Below, piece by piece: positions 10,401-18,849 of a stretch of 64,000 bases of DNA. The position numbers were made by a program, and so were the translations under genes. Below the pieces are notes generated by a model. It ran no database searches. It had not been told where the DNA came from and saw nothing but the letters and a program-made list of their open reading frames with translations. The DNA is from Micromonospora coxensis (GTDB lineage: Bacteria; Actinomycetota; Actinomycetes; Mycobacteriales; Micromonosporaceae), in NCBI RefSeq assembly GCF_900090295.1, contig NZ_LT607753.1, positions 4,464,001 to 4,528,000 of the forward strand, read 5' to 3'. Each line of letters starts with the position of its first letter. Position 1 is the stretch's first letter.

Positions 10401-12409
10401 CAGCCGGAGAGCGTGTCGGCGACCGCCGGGGTGATCCGCACCCGGGGCGCGAGCGCGACCAGCACCCCGGCCAGCATGAGCACGGTCAGCGCCGCCGCGG
10501 TCAGCGCGGGCCGGCTCAGCGCGGCGCCGGCCCCGATGATCCCGACCACGGTCGCGGTGACGGCGTGCGCCAGGGCCGCCCGCTCGGTGCCGGCGGAGAG
10601 GCCGAGCAGGCCGATGGCCACGGCGGCGAGCACCATCGGCCAGGGCGCCGCCGCCCAGCCCAGACCGAGCGAGGCGGGCACGGCGAGCGCGGTCAGCCCC
10701 GCGCCGACCACCGCGAACTCCCGACGGATCTCCGGTGGCAGCGCGAGCACCGCCGCCACGGTCAGCAGCAGGGCGCTGGCGGCGAGCTGCCAGGCGGCCG
10801 GGCCGACCGCGGCGGCCAGCTCGGCGGGGAACCGGTCCAGGTCGGCCGACCAGGCCGGCAGGGCGGCGCGGACCGGGGCCAGGCCGGCGCGCAGCGCGCC
10901 CCCGGCCACCACCACGCCGCTGACCGTCAGCGCCGCCGCCGAGGCGAACTGCGGCCCGCGCCGGGCCGCCTCCGGTACGGCCCGGACGGCCAGTCCGGTG
11001 AGCGTGATGACGGCGGCGATCAGCAGCAGCGCGCGGCCGGGGAAGGCGACCGAGGCGATCCGGCCCAGCGCCCCGATCACGGCCAGGGTGAAGATGCCGG
11101 CGCCGACGTCGGGCAGCGGTGGCCGGCGCAGCACCAGGGTGCCGGCCAGGGTCACCGCCGCCGCCAGCAGCAGCGCCGCACCGGCCACCACGGCCGCCGG
11201 CACGGTGCTCGCCCGCAGCAGCGCGGTGACCCCGTACGCCAGGGCGAGTGCCGCCGCGGCGCCGTGCAGCAGCCAGGTCAGTTGGGGCAGCCACGGCACC
11301 GGCCGGGACGCCTCCGGCGGCGCGGTGGCGGCTGCCTCGCCGACCACCTCGCCGGTCTCCTCGGGGGCCGTCTCGGGGCGGGTCTCGCCGGAGGTGCGCT
11401 GCCGGGGCGGGACCGGCGTGGTCGGGGCGGCCGGGCCGGCCGGCGGCAGGTCGTCGCGGACCGGGCGTTCCCGCAGCAGCCCGGAACGGGCCAGCCAGAG
11501 GTCGAGCACCGCCACCACGGTCAGCACGAGCGCCCACCCGCCCGGACCGGTGACCCGGTCGTACGCCAGCAGTGGCACCACGGGTTGGGCGGCGAGCACG
11601 GCGGCGAAGCGGGGCGCGCGCAGCCCGGTGCCCTTGGCGTAGGCGAGGGCGACGCCGGCGGTGACCGCGAAGATGACGCCGGAGAAGACCGCCCCGGAGG
11701 CGCCCCCGTTGCCGATCCGGTCCACCGCCCACAGCGCGTACCCGGCGAGCGGCACCAGCAGCAGGCCGACCGTGGCGATGGTCTCGGCGGTCGAGGTCAG
11801 CCCCCGCCGGGCCAGCACGGGTGGGGCGAGCAGGAGCAGCACGGTGGCGACGAGCAGGATGCCCAGTCGGGCCAGCGCGTCCATCGAGCTGGTGGCGACG
11901 GCGGCGAAGACCACGGCGGCCACGGCGAGCAGCAGCGCGCCGAGCCCGAGCGGGATGTTCTGCACCTCGCGGGAGGACGCCTCCGGCGGGTGCTCCGGGT
12001 CGTCCGCGTCCAGCCAGGTGGCGGTGGCGCGCGGCGGCGGGGGCGGCTCGTCGGGGCCGGCGGGCCCGGCGCCCTGGCGGGGCACCCGGGGTGGCGCGCC
12101 GGTGGCGGCGGTCGGCGGGCGGCGGCCCGGCTTGCGGCGCAGCACCCGCCGGGGACGGGTGGCCTGCTTGACCCGCTCCTCACCGGCGTGCGCGAGGATG
12201 TCCCGCTGGAAGAGGGCGGCCTGCATCTTCGCGGCGATCTGCCGCTGCTCGGCGGCGATGGCGGCGTCGCGCGCCTTCAGTTCCGCGATGGAGCGTTCGA
12301 TCTCGGCCAGGTGCTCGCGCCAGCGCGGCTGCTCGGCCCCGCAGTGCGGGCAGTGGGCGGCCGGCGTGAACTGCCGCCCGCACGAGGAGCACTGAAAGTT
12401 CTCCACCAC
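7487..12409 (-). CDS. Giant polytopic membrane protein with N-terminal zinc ribbon (SCO7613-type)
   Basis: Membrane protein of 1,640 residues. The N-terminus is a zinc ribbon (Cys 7, 10, 20, 23), then a predicted coiled-coil (about residues 30–85, rich in Glu/Arg/Ala), a basic and proline-rich linker, and from about residue 145 an array of several dozen hydrophobic segments that fills almost the whole remainder. The last residues are basic and cytosolic in character. It resembles the actinobacterial SCO7613 C-terminal-domain membrane proteins, whose function is unknown. The start follows GGAGGGG. The opposite strand is also open but encodes only Arg/Gly/Pro-rich sequence, as expected for a shadow in high-GC DNA. 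Confidence 0.85.
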   Translation of the reverse strand: MVENFQCSSCGRQFTPAAHCPHCGAEQPRWREHLAEIERSIAELKARDAAIAAEQRQIAAKMQAALFQRDILAHAGEERVKQATRPRRVLRRKPGRRPPTAATGAPPRVPRQGAGPAGPDEPPPPPRATATWLDADDPEHPPEASSREVQNIPLGLGALLLAVAAVVFAAVATSSMDALARLGILLVATVLLLLAPPVLARRGLTSTAETIATVGLLLVPLAGYALWAVDRIGNGGASGAVFSGVIFAVTAGVALAYAKGTGLRAPRFAAVLAAQPVVPLLAYDRVTGPGGWALVLTVVAVLDLWLARSGLLRERPVRDDLPPAGPAAPTTPVPPRQRTSGETRPETAPEETGEVVGEAAATAPPEASRPVPWLPQLTWLLHGAAAALALAYGVTALLRASTVPAAVVAGAALLLAAAVTLAGTLVLRRPPLPDVGAGIFTLAVIGALGRIASVAFPGRALLLIAAVITLTGLAVRAVPEAARRGPQFASAAALTVSGVVVAGGALRAGLAPVRAALPAWSADLDRFPAELAAAVGPAAWQLAASALLLTVAAVLALPPEIRREFAVVGAGLTALAVPASLGLGWAAAPWPMVLAAVAIGLLGLSAGTERAALAHAVTATVVGIIGAGAALSRPALTAAALTVLMLAGVLVALAPRVRITPAVADTLSGWAAGGAAFALPGAVAAFVAATEPAGPAPTPAVLRELTVPILAASFLAVCVTLGYAAMVQVSQRHVPLPHAIGTGLGALAVVGAAFFAPGRTAADAWVGGLLLVATLLLLFAPRIDASRRSDATLDSSDLAAAAVTAALIATLARIAAVISPGGQLVVAAALVLVVAVAARAMPEEWRRGPVAGIAIGGVLIGLIAGWSALRGGWGVLATPGPIWAGDLTGWPAAPTGGSTWQAPVALALLGTAAAILLPPPWKYDVAGAAAALATIGAPAAFDLPWWSPVLVGLAVATVFGTASAATVDPRGALSRAVVAGAVALHAAGAGLVRPWTTALALGGVALIGLVVAGLARTLAPSLVEDVETEGMPPHLVQIGGAAAGAALLALPGAVAALAAEFGHPAQVVLTAALAASSVGLAAVAAVRRQVPQYLPYASAAIVGGATISALAAIFAGLPSGVYAAAAALLGVLAELVRAATVPPVGSAQPVRRWAVLLDGALRRLPDDGTRRRWRVSPAAGALAAAALPTLLALASLAPLLYVALVEPHRMLSRIWQGPPPELLTPPPEAVDGTHVLTALLLTATAALAATGLSGGRRSRAVPVVLPGLAVTLLITPTALGHAWPESTLAALAVFTISMLGLALTPPPSLAERARSLRVARVLVFVIGLAAGGAGLAGSLGARGLTLFTLGGAVGVGTVAALFGSTQRARILGWLFASLMAQLFVLTAGLVAGFAAVWSAFGVLAVGAALQVFAATLPRLRRPEAQREAATVEWSGYAAALIALALAFDSPRHIAALLAAWGAVLGVAATRPGRRPVERRILFWSVVACEITAWWILMQVADVALPEAYTLPFAALALLVGVLELRHRPDLSSWVAYGPALVAAFVPTLAIVLATESSMLRQVLLLLGAVAVLIFGSMSQQQAPVIVGATVTAIAAVHALFSLGPWLVLIPVGLVLLVLGASNERRRRAQERLQTALRGMR

Positions 12410-12508
12410 ACCCCTCCACCCGGCCGGACCGCACTGTGGATCCCCACTGTCGCAGCATGCCCTGACCCGGCGCGGATTTCGACACCCGGCAGTGCGATTC
12501 GGGACGAC

Positions 12509-12550
12509 AAAACGCGCCGGCCGGGAAACGGTGCTTCCCGGTCGGCGCGT
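12509..12550 (-). terminator. Intrinsic terminator of the UDP-glucose dehydrogenase gene
   Basis: On the minus strand a 16-bp stem (12512–12527 with 12535–12550, one mismatch, 7-base loop) is followed directly by TTTT (12512–12509). It starts 11 bases after the ugd stop. This is one of the few hairpins here with a U-tract. Confidence 0.8.
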
Positions 12551-12560
12551 CAGGTCGAGG

Positions 12561-13988
12561 TCAGGGGCGGCCCATGCCCCGGTACTCCCAGCCGGCCTGC
12601 GTCCACAGTGCCGAATCCAGACAGTTGCGTCCGTCGACCACCTTGCGGCCGGCGACCAGCTCGCCGAGGGCGACCGGGTCGGCGTTGCGGAAGTCGGCCC
12701 ACTCGGTGAGCACGCAGACCAGGTCGGCTCCGGTGACGGCGTCGGTCACGCTGGCCTCGTAGGTCAGCTCGGGGGCCACCCGGCGGGCGTTCTCGGTGCC
12801 CTGCGGGTCGTACACGTGCACGTCGGCGCCGGCCTTGTGCAGCAGTGCGGCGACGGCGAGCGCCGGGGCGTCGCGGACGTCGTCGGTGTTGGGCTTGAAG
12901 GTCGCGCCGAGCACCGCGATCCGGGTGCCGGCGAAGTCGGGCCCGGCCGGGCCGGAGCGGCGGCCGAGCAGGTCGGCGGCGAGCTGGAGCACGCGGGTCC
13001 GGCGGCGCAGGTTGATCAGGTCCACCTCGTGCAGGAAGCGCAGCGCCTCGCCGGCGCCCAGCTCCTGCGCCCGGGCCTGGAAGGCGCGGATGTCCTTGGG
13101 CAGGCAGGCGCCGCCGAAGCCGAGGCCGGCCTGGAGGAACCGGTTGCCGATGCGCGGGTCGTACCCGATGGCGCGGGCGAGCTGCGTGACGTCGCCGCCC
13201 GAGGCCTCGCAGACCTCGGCCATCGCGTTGATGAAGGAGATCTTGGTGGCCAGGAAGGCGTTCGCGGCGACCTTGACCAGCTCGGCGGTGGCGAAGTCGG
13301 TGACCACCAGGGGGACCTCCCGGTCCTCGGTGGCGGCCAGGTCGAAGACGCCCTTGTGGGCGGCGTAGAGCATGGCGTTGGCCCACTCGCTCTTGACGCC
13401 GACCACGATCCGGTTGGGGCGCAGCACGTCGTCGACGGCGAAGCCCTCCTGGAGGAACTCGGGGCTCCAGGCCACCTCGACGCCCAGGTCGGCCGGGGTG
13501 TGCTTGCCGACCAGCTGCTCCACCCACTCGGCGGTGCCGACCGGCACGGTGGACTTGCCGACGATCAGCGCCTTGCGGGTCAGGTGCTGGGCCAGGCTGG
13601 TCACCGACGCCTCGACGTACGACAGGTCGGCGCCCATCCCGTCGGCGCGCTGCGGGGTGCCCACGCAGATGAAGTGCACGTCGCCGAACTCGGCGGTCTC
13701 GGCGATGTCGGTGCTGAACCGCAGCCGGCCGGCGGCCAGGTTGCGCTTGAGCAGCTCGTCGAGGCCGGGCTCGTGGATCGGCACCTCGCCGGCGTTCAGC
13801 TTGGCGATCTTGTCGGCGTCGACGTCGAAGCCGAGCACCTCGTAGCCCAGTTCGGCGTAGCAGATCGCGTACGTCGCGCCGAGGTACCCGGTGCCGAGGA
13901 AGGTGACCCGGGGCCGCGGCGCACCCGAGGGCGGCGTCACCGGGGCGATGGCCGGCACCGGCTGGATGTTCGGGTACGGGATCGTCAC
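12561..13988 (-). CDS. ugd: UDP-glucose 6-dehydrogenase
   Basis: NAD-dependent enzyme that oxidises UDP-glucose to UDP-glucuronate for cell-surface or secondary-metabolite sugars; 475 residues. The N-terminal Rossmann motif GTGYLGATYA, the FICVGTP block, the catalytic GGACLPKD (Cys about 295) and the C-terminal ATFKPNTDDVRDAP block are all present. Start GTG 13988 is preferred over an in-frame TTG at 14033 because GGAGAAG lies 7 bases upstream of it. About 35 residues precede the Rossmann fold, proline-rich and probably disordered. No other nucleotide-sugar gene adjoins it, and it has its own terminator. Confidence 0.92.
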   Translation of the reverse strand: MTIPYPNIQPVPAIAPVTPPSGAPRPRVTFLGTGYLGATYAICYAELGYEVLGFDVDADKIAKLNAGEVPIHEPGLDELLKRNLAAGRLRFSTDIAETAEFGDVHFICVGTPQRADGMGADLSYVEASVTSLAQHLTRKALIVGKSTVPVGTAEWVEQLVGKHTPADLGVEVAWSPEFLQEGFAVDDVLRPNRIVVGVKSEWANAMLYAAHKGVFDLAATEDREVPLVVTDFATAELVKVAANAFLATKISFINAMAEVCEASGGDVTQLARAIGYDPRIGNRFLQAGLGFGGACLPKDIRAFQARAQELGAGEALRFLHEVDLINLRRRTRVLQLAADLLGRRSGPAGPDFAGTRIAVLGATFKPNTDDVRDAPALAVAALLHKAGADVHVYDPQGTENARRVAPELTYEASVTDAVTGADLVCVLTEWADFRNADPVALGELVAGRKVVDGRNCLDSALWTQAGWEYRGMGRP

Positions 13989-14209
13989 GCCTGTCTTCTC
14001 CGCTCGCACTGGCGGCGCTTCGTTGCGTCGCAATCGGCTGGGGCGCCATGGCCGGGCACCGAGGGGAACTTTGTCGTCTTGTGTGAGGGTAGTTGTGCCG
14101 TGTCGACGCCTGTCGTGCGCGAGCCTACCCGCCGGTAAGGTCCGGCCGGACCTGGTGGCTATCCTTCAGTCTGCGGCAGTCGGCGGTCTCCCGGACGCCA
14201 CAGACTGCG

Positions 14210-14215
14210 CATGAT
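14210..14215 (+). promoter_or_regulatory. Candidate -10 (CATGAT) for acyl-CoA dehydrogenase gene
   Basis: CATGAT lies 23 bases before the ATG at 14239, leaving a short leader that carries the GGGGAGG ribosome-binding site. A 7-bp dyad (CAGTCTG…CAGACTG, 14168–14207) lies just upstream of it. Confidence 0.35.
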
Positions 14216-14238
14216 AGCGGTGAAAGGGGAGGGCCGAC

Positions 14239-15402
14239 ATGGCCGCAGAGCAGTCGTTCGACGTCTACCGGTTGCCCGAGGAGCACGAGGCGATCCGCGA
14301 GGCGGTCCGTGAGGTCTGTGACGCGAAGGTGGCCCCCAACGCCGCCGAGGCGGACGAGACCGGCGAGTTCCCGAAGGCGTCGTACGACGCCCTGCGGGCC
14401 GCGGACTTCCACGCCGCGCACATCCCCGTCGAGTACGGCGGCGCCGGCGCGGACGCGCTGGCCACGGCCATCGTGATCGAGGAGGTGGCGCGGGCCTGCG
14501 CCTCGTCCTCGCTGATCCCGGCGGTCAACAAGCTCGGCACGATGCCGCTGATCCTGGCCGGCTCCGAGGAGCTGAAGCAGAAGTACCTGACCAAGGTCGC
14601 CTCCGGCGACGCGATGTTCTCGTACTGCCTCTCCGAGCCGGAGGCGGGCAGCGACGCGGCGTCGATGACCACCAAGGCCGTCCGCGACGGTGACCACTGG
14701 GTGCTCAACGGCGTGAAGCGGTGGATCACCAACGCCGGCGTGTCGGAGTTCTACACCGTCTTCGCTGTGACCGATCCCACAGCCCGCTCGCGCGGCATCT
14801 CCGCCTTCGTGGTGGAGAAGTCCGACCCCGGGGTCAGCTTCGGCGCGCCGGAGAAGAAGCTCGGCATCAAGGGCTCCCCGACCCGCGAGGTCTACTTCGA
14901 CAACGTCCGGATCCCGGCCGACCGCATGATCGGCGCGGAGGGCACCGGCTTCGCCACCGCGATGAAGACCCTGGACCACACCCGGGTCACCATCGCCGCC
15001 CAGGCCGTCGGCATCGCCCAGGGCGCGCTCGACTACGCCAAGGGCTACGTCCAGGAGCGCAAGCAGTTCGGCAAGCCGGTCGCGGACTTCCAGGGCATCC
15101 AGTTCATGCTCGCCGACATGGGCATGAAGCTGGAGGCGGCCCGGCAGTTGACGTACGCCGCCGCCGGCAAGTCGGAGCGCGGCGACGCCGACCTGACCTA
15201 CTTCGGCGCGGCCGCCAAGTGCTACGCCTCGGACGCCGCCATGGAGATCACCACCGACGCGGTGCAGCTGCTCGGCGGGTACGGCTACACCCGGGACTAC
15301 CCGGTCGAGCGGATGATGCGGGACGCCAAGATCACCCAGATCTACGAGGGCACCAACCAGGTGCAGCGCATCGTGATGGCCCGCCAGCTGCTCAAGGGCT
15401 GA
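14239..15402 (+). CDS. Acyl-CoA dehydrogenase (short/branched-chain type, FadE25-like)
   Basis: FAD-dependent alpha,beta-dehydrogenation of an acyl-CoA; 387 residues, normal for short/branched-chain enzymes. The YCLSEPEAGSDA and RWITNAG FAD-contact motifs and the C-terminal IYEGTNQVQR motif are intact, and Glu370 is at the catalytic-base position of short-chain enzymes. A strong ribosome-binding site (GGGGAGG) precedes the ATG. From its position near purE/purK it corresponds to fadE25 of mycobacteria (from memory). Substrate chain length is not determined. A perfect convergent hairpin follows. Confidence 0.92.
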   Translation: MAAEQSFDVYRLPEEHEAIREAVREVCDAKVAPNAAEADETGEFPKASYDALRAADFHAAHIPVEYGGAGADALATAIVIEEVARACASSSLIPAVNKLGTMPLILAGSEELKQKYLTKVASGDAMFSYCLSEPEAGSDAASMTTKAVRDGDHWVLNGVKRWITNAGVSEFYTVFAVTDPTARSRGISAFVVEKSDPGVSFGAPEKKLGIKGSPTREVYFDNVRIPADRMIGAEGTGFATAMKTLDHTRVTIAAQAVGIAQGALDYAKGYVQERKQFGKPVADFQGIQFMLADMGMKLEAARQLTYAAAGKSERGDADLTYFGAAAKCYASDAAMEITTDAVQLLGGYGYTRDYPVERMMRDAKITQIYEGTNQVQRIVMARQLLKG

Positions 15403-15409
15403 CGGTCGG

Positions 15410-15439
15410 GCGGGCGGGCCGGGTGACCGGCCCGCCCGC
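15410..15439. terminator. Bidirectional hairpin terminator
   Basis: Perfect 13-bp arms 15410–15422 and 15427–15439 with a GTGA loop, between convergent genes ending at 15402 (+) and 15445 (-). There is no T-run. Confidence 0.7.
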
Positions 15440-15444
15440 GGCCG

Positions 15445-16116
15445 TCAACGGTTCTCGGTGCTGCCCTCCGGCTTGGCCCCGTACCGGGGCGGCGGGGCCG
15501 TCCACGGCGACTCGGTGCCGGAGCGGCGGGGCAGCGGCTCCGTCGGTGTGTCCGCAGCCGGGTAGCCGAGCGAGAGCGGGGCGGTGTCCGACTCGCCGCG
15601 CGGAGCCGGCGGCGGCCAGTCACTGAGGGTGAAGGTGTTCTCCGCTGGTGGGTCGGTGGCCGGGGTCAGCTCCGCCCCGGACGTCGACGGCGCCGGCCGG
15701 CGGCGCCACCGCTGGACGCTGAACGTCGCCATCAGCAGCAGCAGACCGATCAGGAACAGGGTGCCGTTCTGCACGGGCAGGCTCAGCGGCAGCGGGTCCC
15801 CGAGGACCTTGCCGCCGTCCGGGATCCAGTCGAGCACGGTGAACGGTGCGATGAACATCCCGACGTACGGGGTGATCAGCAGCAGCCCGGCGACGAGCGG
15901 GCCGAGCGGCGAGACGCGCAGCGTGCCGAGCAGTCCGAGCAGGATGCCGGCGACGCCGAGGTAGACGGCCGGTTCGATCAGGTTGGGCGTGCTGTACGTG
16001 CCGATCTCCACCCAGCGGCGTACGGTCCGGCCCGACCCGTCCTGCCCGAGGGTGATCAGCACCCAGGTGATGGGCGCCACCACCAGCCCGGCGAGGAAGC
16101 TCCAGAGATGTCGCAT
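15445..16116 (-). CDS. Small polytopic membrane protein with Pro-rich cytosolic tail
   Basis: Unrecognised membrane protein of 223 residues. Four hydrophobic segments are visible (about residues 5–23, 45–65, 72–95 and 118–135), followed by RWRRR and an 85-residue disordered tail rich in Pro, Ser, Thr and Glu. The basic run after the last segment places the tail inside the cell. No enzymatic motif is seen. It is divergent from the thioesterase gene, with only 23 bases between the two start codons, and both appear leaderless. Confidence 0.75.
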   Translation of the reverse strand: MRHLWSFLAGLVVAPITWVLITLGQDGSGRTVRRWVEIGTYSTPNLIEPAVYLGVAGILLGLLGTLRVSPLGPLVAGLLLITPYVGMFIAPFTVLDWIPDGGKVLGDPLPLSLPVQNGTLFLIGLLLLMATFSVQRWRRRPAPSTSGAELTPATDPPAENTFTLSDWPPPAPRGESDTAPLSLGYPAADTPTEPLPRRSGTESPWTAPPPRYGAKPEGSTENR

Positions 16117-16139
16117 TGGCGCACCGTACCGTTTCCGGC
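16117..16139. promoter_or_regulatory. Overlapping divergent leaderless promoters
   Basis: The 23-base gap contains ACCGTACCGT. Its plus strand gives TACCGT (16127–16132), 7 bases before the ATG at 16140; its minus strand gives TACGGT (16128–16123), 6 bases before the ATG at 16116. Two polymerases could not occupy both at once. Confidence 0.5.
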
Positions 16140-16655
16140 ATGACCGAGCACCCCTCCGCCCCGCAGGGCAAGCCGACCTCGTATTCGCGGGTCACGCTGA
16201 GTCGCATCATGACTGCTGTCGATGTCAATCTGTACGGGACCGTGCACGGCGGGGTCCTGATGAAGTTCGTCGACGACGTGGCCGGCGCGGCGGCGGCCCG
16301 GCACAGCGGCGGCACGGCGGTCACCGCCTCGATCGACGAGATCGTCTTCTCCGAGCCGGTCCGGGTGGGTGACCTGGTCCACGCGCACGCCCAGATCAAC
16401 TGGACCGGGCACACCTCGATGGAGGTCGGCGTGAAGGTGATGGCCGAGCGGTGGGACCAGGTCGAGGACGCGCCGGTCCGGGTCGCCACCGCGTACCTGG
16501 TCTTCGTCTCGGTGGACCTGGGCGGCGCGCCGCGTCCGGTCCGGCCGGTGCTGCCGGAGACCGCCGAGGACGAGCGCCGCTTCCGGGAGGCGGAGATCCG
16601 CCGCGCGCACCGGCTGGCCAAGCGGCGGGCGATCCAGGCGCACCGGGCGGGCTGA
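16140..16655 (+). CDS. Hotdog-fold acyl-CoA thioesterase
   Basis: Cytosolic acyl-CoA hydrolase of the BACH/YciA-like hotdog family, 171 residues. The N-terminal MTAVDVNLYGTVHGGVLMKFVDD block holds the family active-site Asp/Asn region and the HGG turn; the ASIDEIVF and YLVFVSVD strands complete a single hotdog domain. A basic C-terminal helix ends the protein. The ATG at 16140 is chosen over an upstream TTG at 16116, which would overlap the divergent start codon. It may partner with the acyl-CoA enzymes on either side. Confidence 0.87.
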   Translation: MTEHPSAPQGKPTSYSRVTLSRIMTAVDVNLYGTVHGGVLMKFVDDVAGAAAARHSGGTAVTASIDEIVFSEPVRVGDLVHAHAQINWTGHTSMEVGVKVMAERWDQVEDAPVRVATAYLVFVSVDLGGAPRPVRPVLPETAEDERRFREAEIRRAHRLAKRRAIQAHRAG

Positions 16656-16685
16656 GCGGGCGCTCCCGGGGCGCGCACCGGCCCG

Positions 16686-16717
16686 GCCCACACCCGACGG
16701 GGGCCGGTGGTGTGGGC
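16686..16717 (+). terminator. Hairpin after the thioesterase gene
   Basis: GCCCACACC (16686–16694) pairs with GGTGTGGGC (16709–16717) over a 14-base GC-rich loop, 31 bases after the stop. Confidence 0.45.
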
Positions 16718-16829
16718 GGGCCACGCCCCGTCACCGGCACCGGGTGCGGAGAATGGCGCTGCGAGGTAGGGCAAGATGGCGCCACGGCCCATGGACAGTG
16801 TCGTGCGGGGCCTCAGGGAGGGTGGAGCA

Positions 16830-18821
16830 GTGGGTGACGTGCTGTGGACGCCGCCGGCGGACGTACTCCAGCGGTCGCGGATCGGGAACTACCTGCGTTG
16901 GCTGCGTGAGCACCGCGGGCTCGACTTCGCCGACTACGACGAGCTGTGGCGCTGGTCGGTGACCGACCTGGACGCCTTCTGGCGCTCGATCTGGGACCAC
17001 TTCGAGGTCGTCGCGCACACCCCGCCCACGGCGACCCTGACCGACGCGGGCATGCCCGGCGCCCGCTGGTTCCCCGGCGCGACGCTCAACTACGCCCAGA
17101 ACGTGCTGCGGATGCCGGGCCGGGCCGACGACGACCCGGTGGTGATCGCGCACGGGCAGACCCGCGCGCCGGTCACCCTGACCGCGGCCGAGCTGCGCGA
17201 GCAGGTCCGCCGGGTGGCGGCCGGGCTGCGCCGGCTCGGCGTGGTCGCCGGGGACCGGGTGGCGGCGTACGCGCCGAACATCCCGGAGACGTACGTGCTG
17301 CTGCTGGCGACCAGCAGCCTGGGCGCGATCTTCTCGTCCTGCGCCCCCGAGTTCGGCACCCGCAGCGTCACCGACCGGTGGCAGCAGATCGAGCCGAAGG
17401 TGCTGGTGGCCGTCGACGGCTACCGGTACGGCGACAAGCCGGTGGACCGGCGCGGCGAGGTGGCCGCGATCCGGGCCGCGCTGCCGTCGCTGGAGCACAC
17501 CGTCGGCATCGCGTACCTCGACCCGGCCGCCACCCCGCCGGAGGGGGCGCTGGGCTGGGACGAGCTGACGGCGGAGACCGACGAGCCGCTCACCTTCACC
17601 CCGGTGCCGTTCGACCACCCGCTCTACGTGCTCTACTCCTCCGGCACCACCGGGCTGCCGAAGCCGATCGTGCACGGGCACGGCGGCATCCTGCTGGAGC
17701 ACCTGAAGATGCTGGCCCTGCACCACGACCTGGGCCCGTCCGACCGGTTCTTCTGGTTCACCACCACCGGCTGGATGATGTGGAACTTCCTGGTCTCCGG
17801 CCCGGCGGTGGGCGCGACGATCGTGCTCTTCGACGGCAACCCGGGCCACCCCGACCTGGGGGCGCTCTGGCGGTTGGCCGAGGAGACCGGCACCACGTAC
17901 TTCGGCACCTCGGCGCCGTTCCTGCTGGCCTGCCGCAAGGCCGGCCTGAGGCCTGCGGAGATCGCCGACCTCTCCGCGCTGCGGGGGCTCGGCTCGACCG
18001 GCGCGCCGCTGCCCGCCGAGGGCTTCACCTGGGTGTACGAGACGGTCGGCGACCGCCTCCAGCTCCAGTCGCTCTCCGGCGGCACGGACGTCTGCACCGG
18101 TTTCGTCGGCGGGGTGCCGCTGCTGCCGGTGCACGCCGGTGAGATCACCTGCCGGGCGCTCGGCGCGAAGGTGGAGGCCCGCTCCGCCGACGGCACCCCG
18201 GTCGTCGGTGAGCTGGGCGAGCTGGTCATCACCGCGCCGATGCCGAGCATGCCGGTCGGCTTCTGGAACGACCCGGACGGCCGCCGCTACCGCGAGGCGT
18301 ACTTCGAGGTCTACCCGGGCGTGTGGCGGCACGGCGACTGGATCACCATCAACTCCCGGGGCGGCTGCGTGATCACCGGCCGCTCCGACGCCACCCTGAA
18401 CCGGGGCGGCGTACGGCTGGGCACCGCCGAGTTCTACTCGGTGGTGGAGGGGCTGGACGAGGTCGTCGACTCGGTGGTGGTGCACCTGGAGGACGACGAG
18501 GGTGGCGCGGGTGAGCTGCTGCTCTTCGTGGTCCTCGCCGAGGGCCTGGAACTCGACGACGACCTGCGGCGCGCCATCTGCCGCGAGCTGCGCACCTCGC
18601 TCTCGCCCCGGCACGTCCCGGACGAGATCCACCAGGTACGCGCCGTCCCGCGCACCCTGAGCGCGAAGAAGCTGGAGGTCCCGGTCAAGAAGATCCTCAC
18701 CGGCACCCCGGTCGACCGGGCCGCCGCCAAGGGCGCCCTGGCCAACCCCGAGTCGCTGACCGCCTTCGCCACCTTCGCCCAGCGCCGCACCCCCGACGCC
18801 AACTCGGCCACCCCCGCCTGA
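16830..18821 (+). CDS. Acetoacetyl-CoA synthetase (acetoacetate–CoA ligase)
   Basis: ANL-superfamily ligase that activates acetoacetate with ATP and CoA; 663 residues from GTG 16830, normal for the family. The ATP loop YSSGTTGLPKP, the GGTDVCTGF block, the GDWITIN and SDATLNRGGVRLG hinge blocks and the C-terminal SAKKLEVPVKK with the catalytic lysine are visible, and the family-typical N-terminus (LWTPPADVLQRS) begins right after the start. GGAGGGTGGAG precedes the GTG; an in-frame ATG at 16776 would add 18 residues and is a weaker choice. It suggests use of ketone bodies or supply of acetoacetyl-CoA. Confidence 0.92.
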   Translation: MGDVLWTPPADVLQRSRIGNYLRWLREHRGLDFADYDELWRWSVTDLDAFWRSIWDHFEVVAHTPPTATLTDAGMPGARWFPGATLNYAQNVLRMPGRADDDPVVIAHGQTRAPVTLTAAELREQVRRVAAGLRRLGVVAGDRVAAYAPNIPETYVLLLATSSLGAIFSSCAPEFGTRSVTDRWQQIEPKVLVAVDGYRYGDKPVDRRGEVAAIRAALPSLEHTVGIAYLDPAATPPEGALGWDELTAETDEPLTFTPVPFDHPLYVLYSSGTTGLPKPIVHGHGGILLEHLKMLALHHDLGPSDRFFWFTTTGWMMWNFLVSGPAVGATIVLFDGNPGHPDLGALWRLAEETGTTYFGTSAPFLLACRKAGLRPAEIADLSALRGLGSTGAPLPAEGFTWVYETVGDRLQLQSLSGGTDVCTGFVGGVPLLPVHAGEITCRALGAKVEARSADGTPVVGELGELVITAPMPSMPVGFWNDPDGRRYREAYFEVYPGVWRHGDWITINSRGGCVITGRSDATLNRGGVRLGTAEFYSVVEGLDEVVDSVVVHLEDDEGGAGELLLFVVLAEGLELDDDLRRAICRELRTSLSPRHVPDEIHQVRAVPRTLSAKKLEVPVKKILTGTPVDRAAAKGALANPESLTAFATFAQRRTPDANSATPA

Positions 18822-18849
18822 CCCACCCGCCCGGACCCGGGTCCCCGCT

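Noticed and set aside
7619..12709. Very long plus-strand open frame opposite the giant membrane protein
   Set aside because: Its translation is almost only Arg, Gly, Gln, Pro and Asp with no domain; the minus strand has a zinc ribbon, regular membrane segments, a good ribosome-binding site and proper codon bias.
13989..14033. Upstream TTG start for UDP-glucose dehydrogenase
   Set aside because: GTG 13988 has a well-placed GGAGAAG; the extra 15 residues are unconserved-looking.
16776..16829. Upstream ATG start for acetoacetyl-CoA synthetase
   Set aside because: Adds 18 residues not typical of the family and lacks a ribosome-binding site or a properly spaced -10; GTG 16830 has both a site and the family N-terminus.
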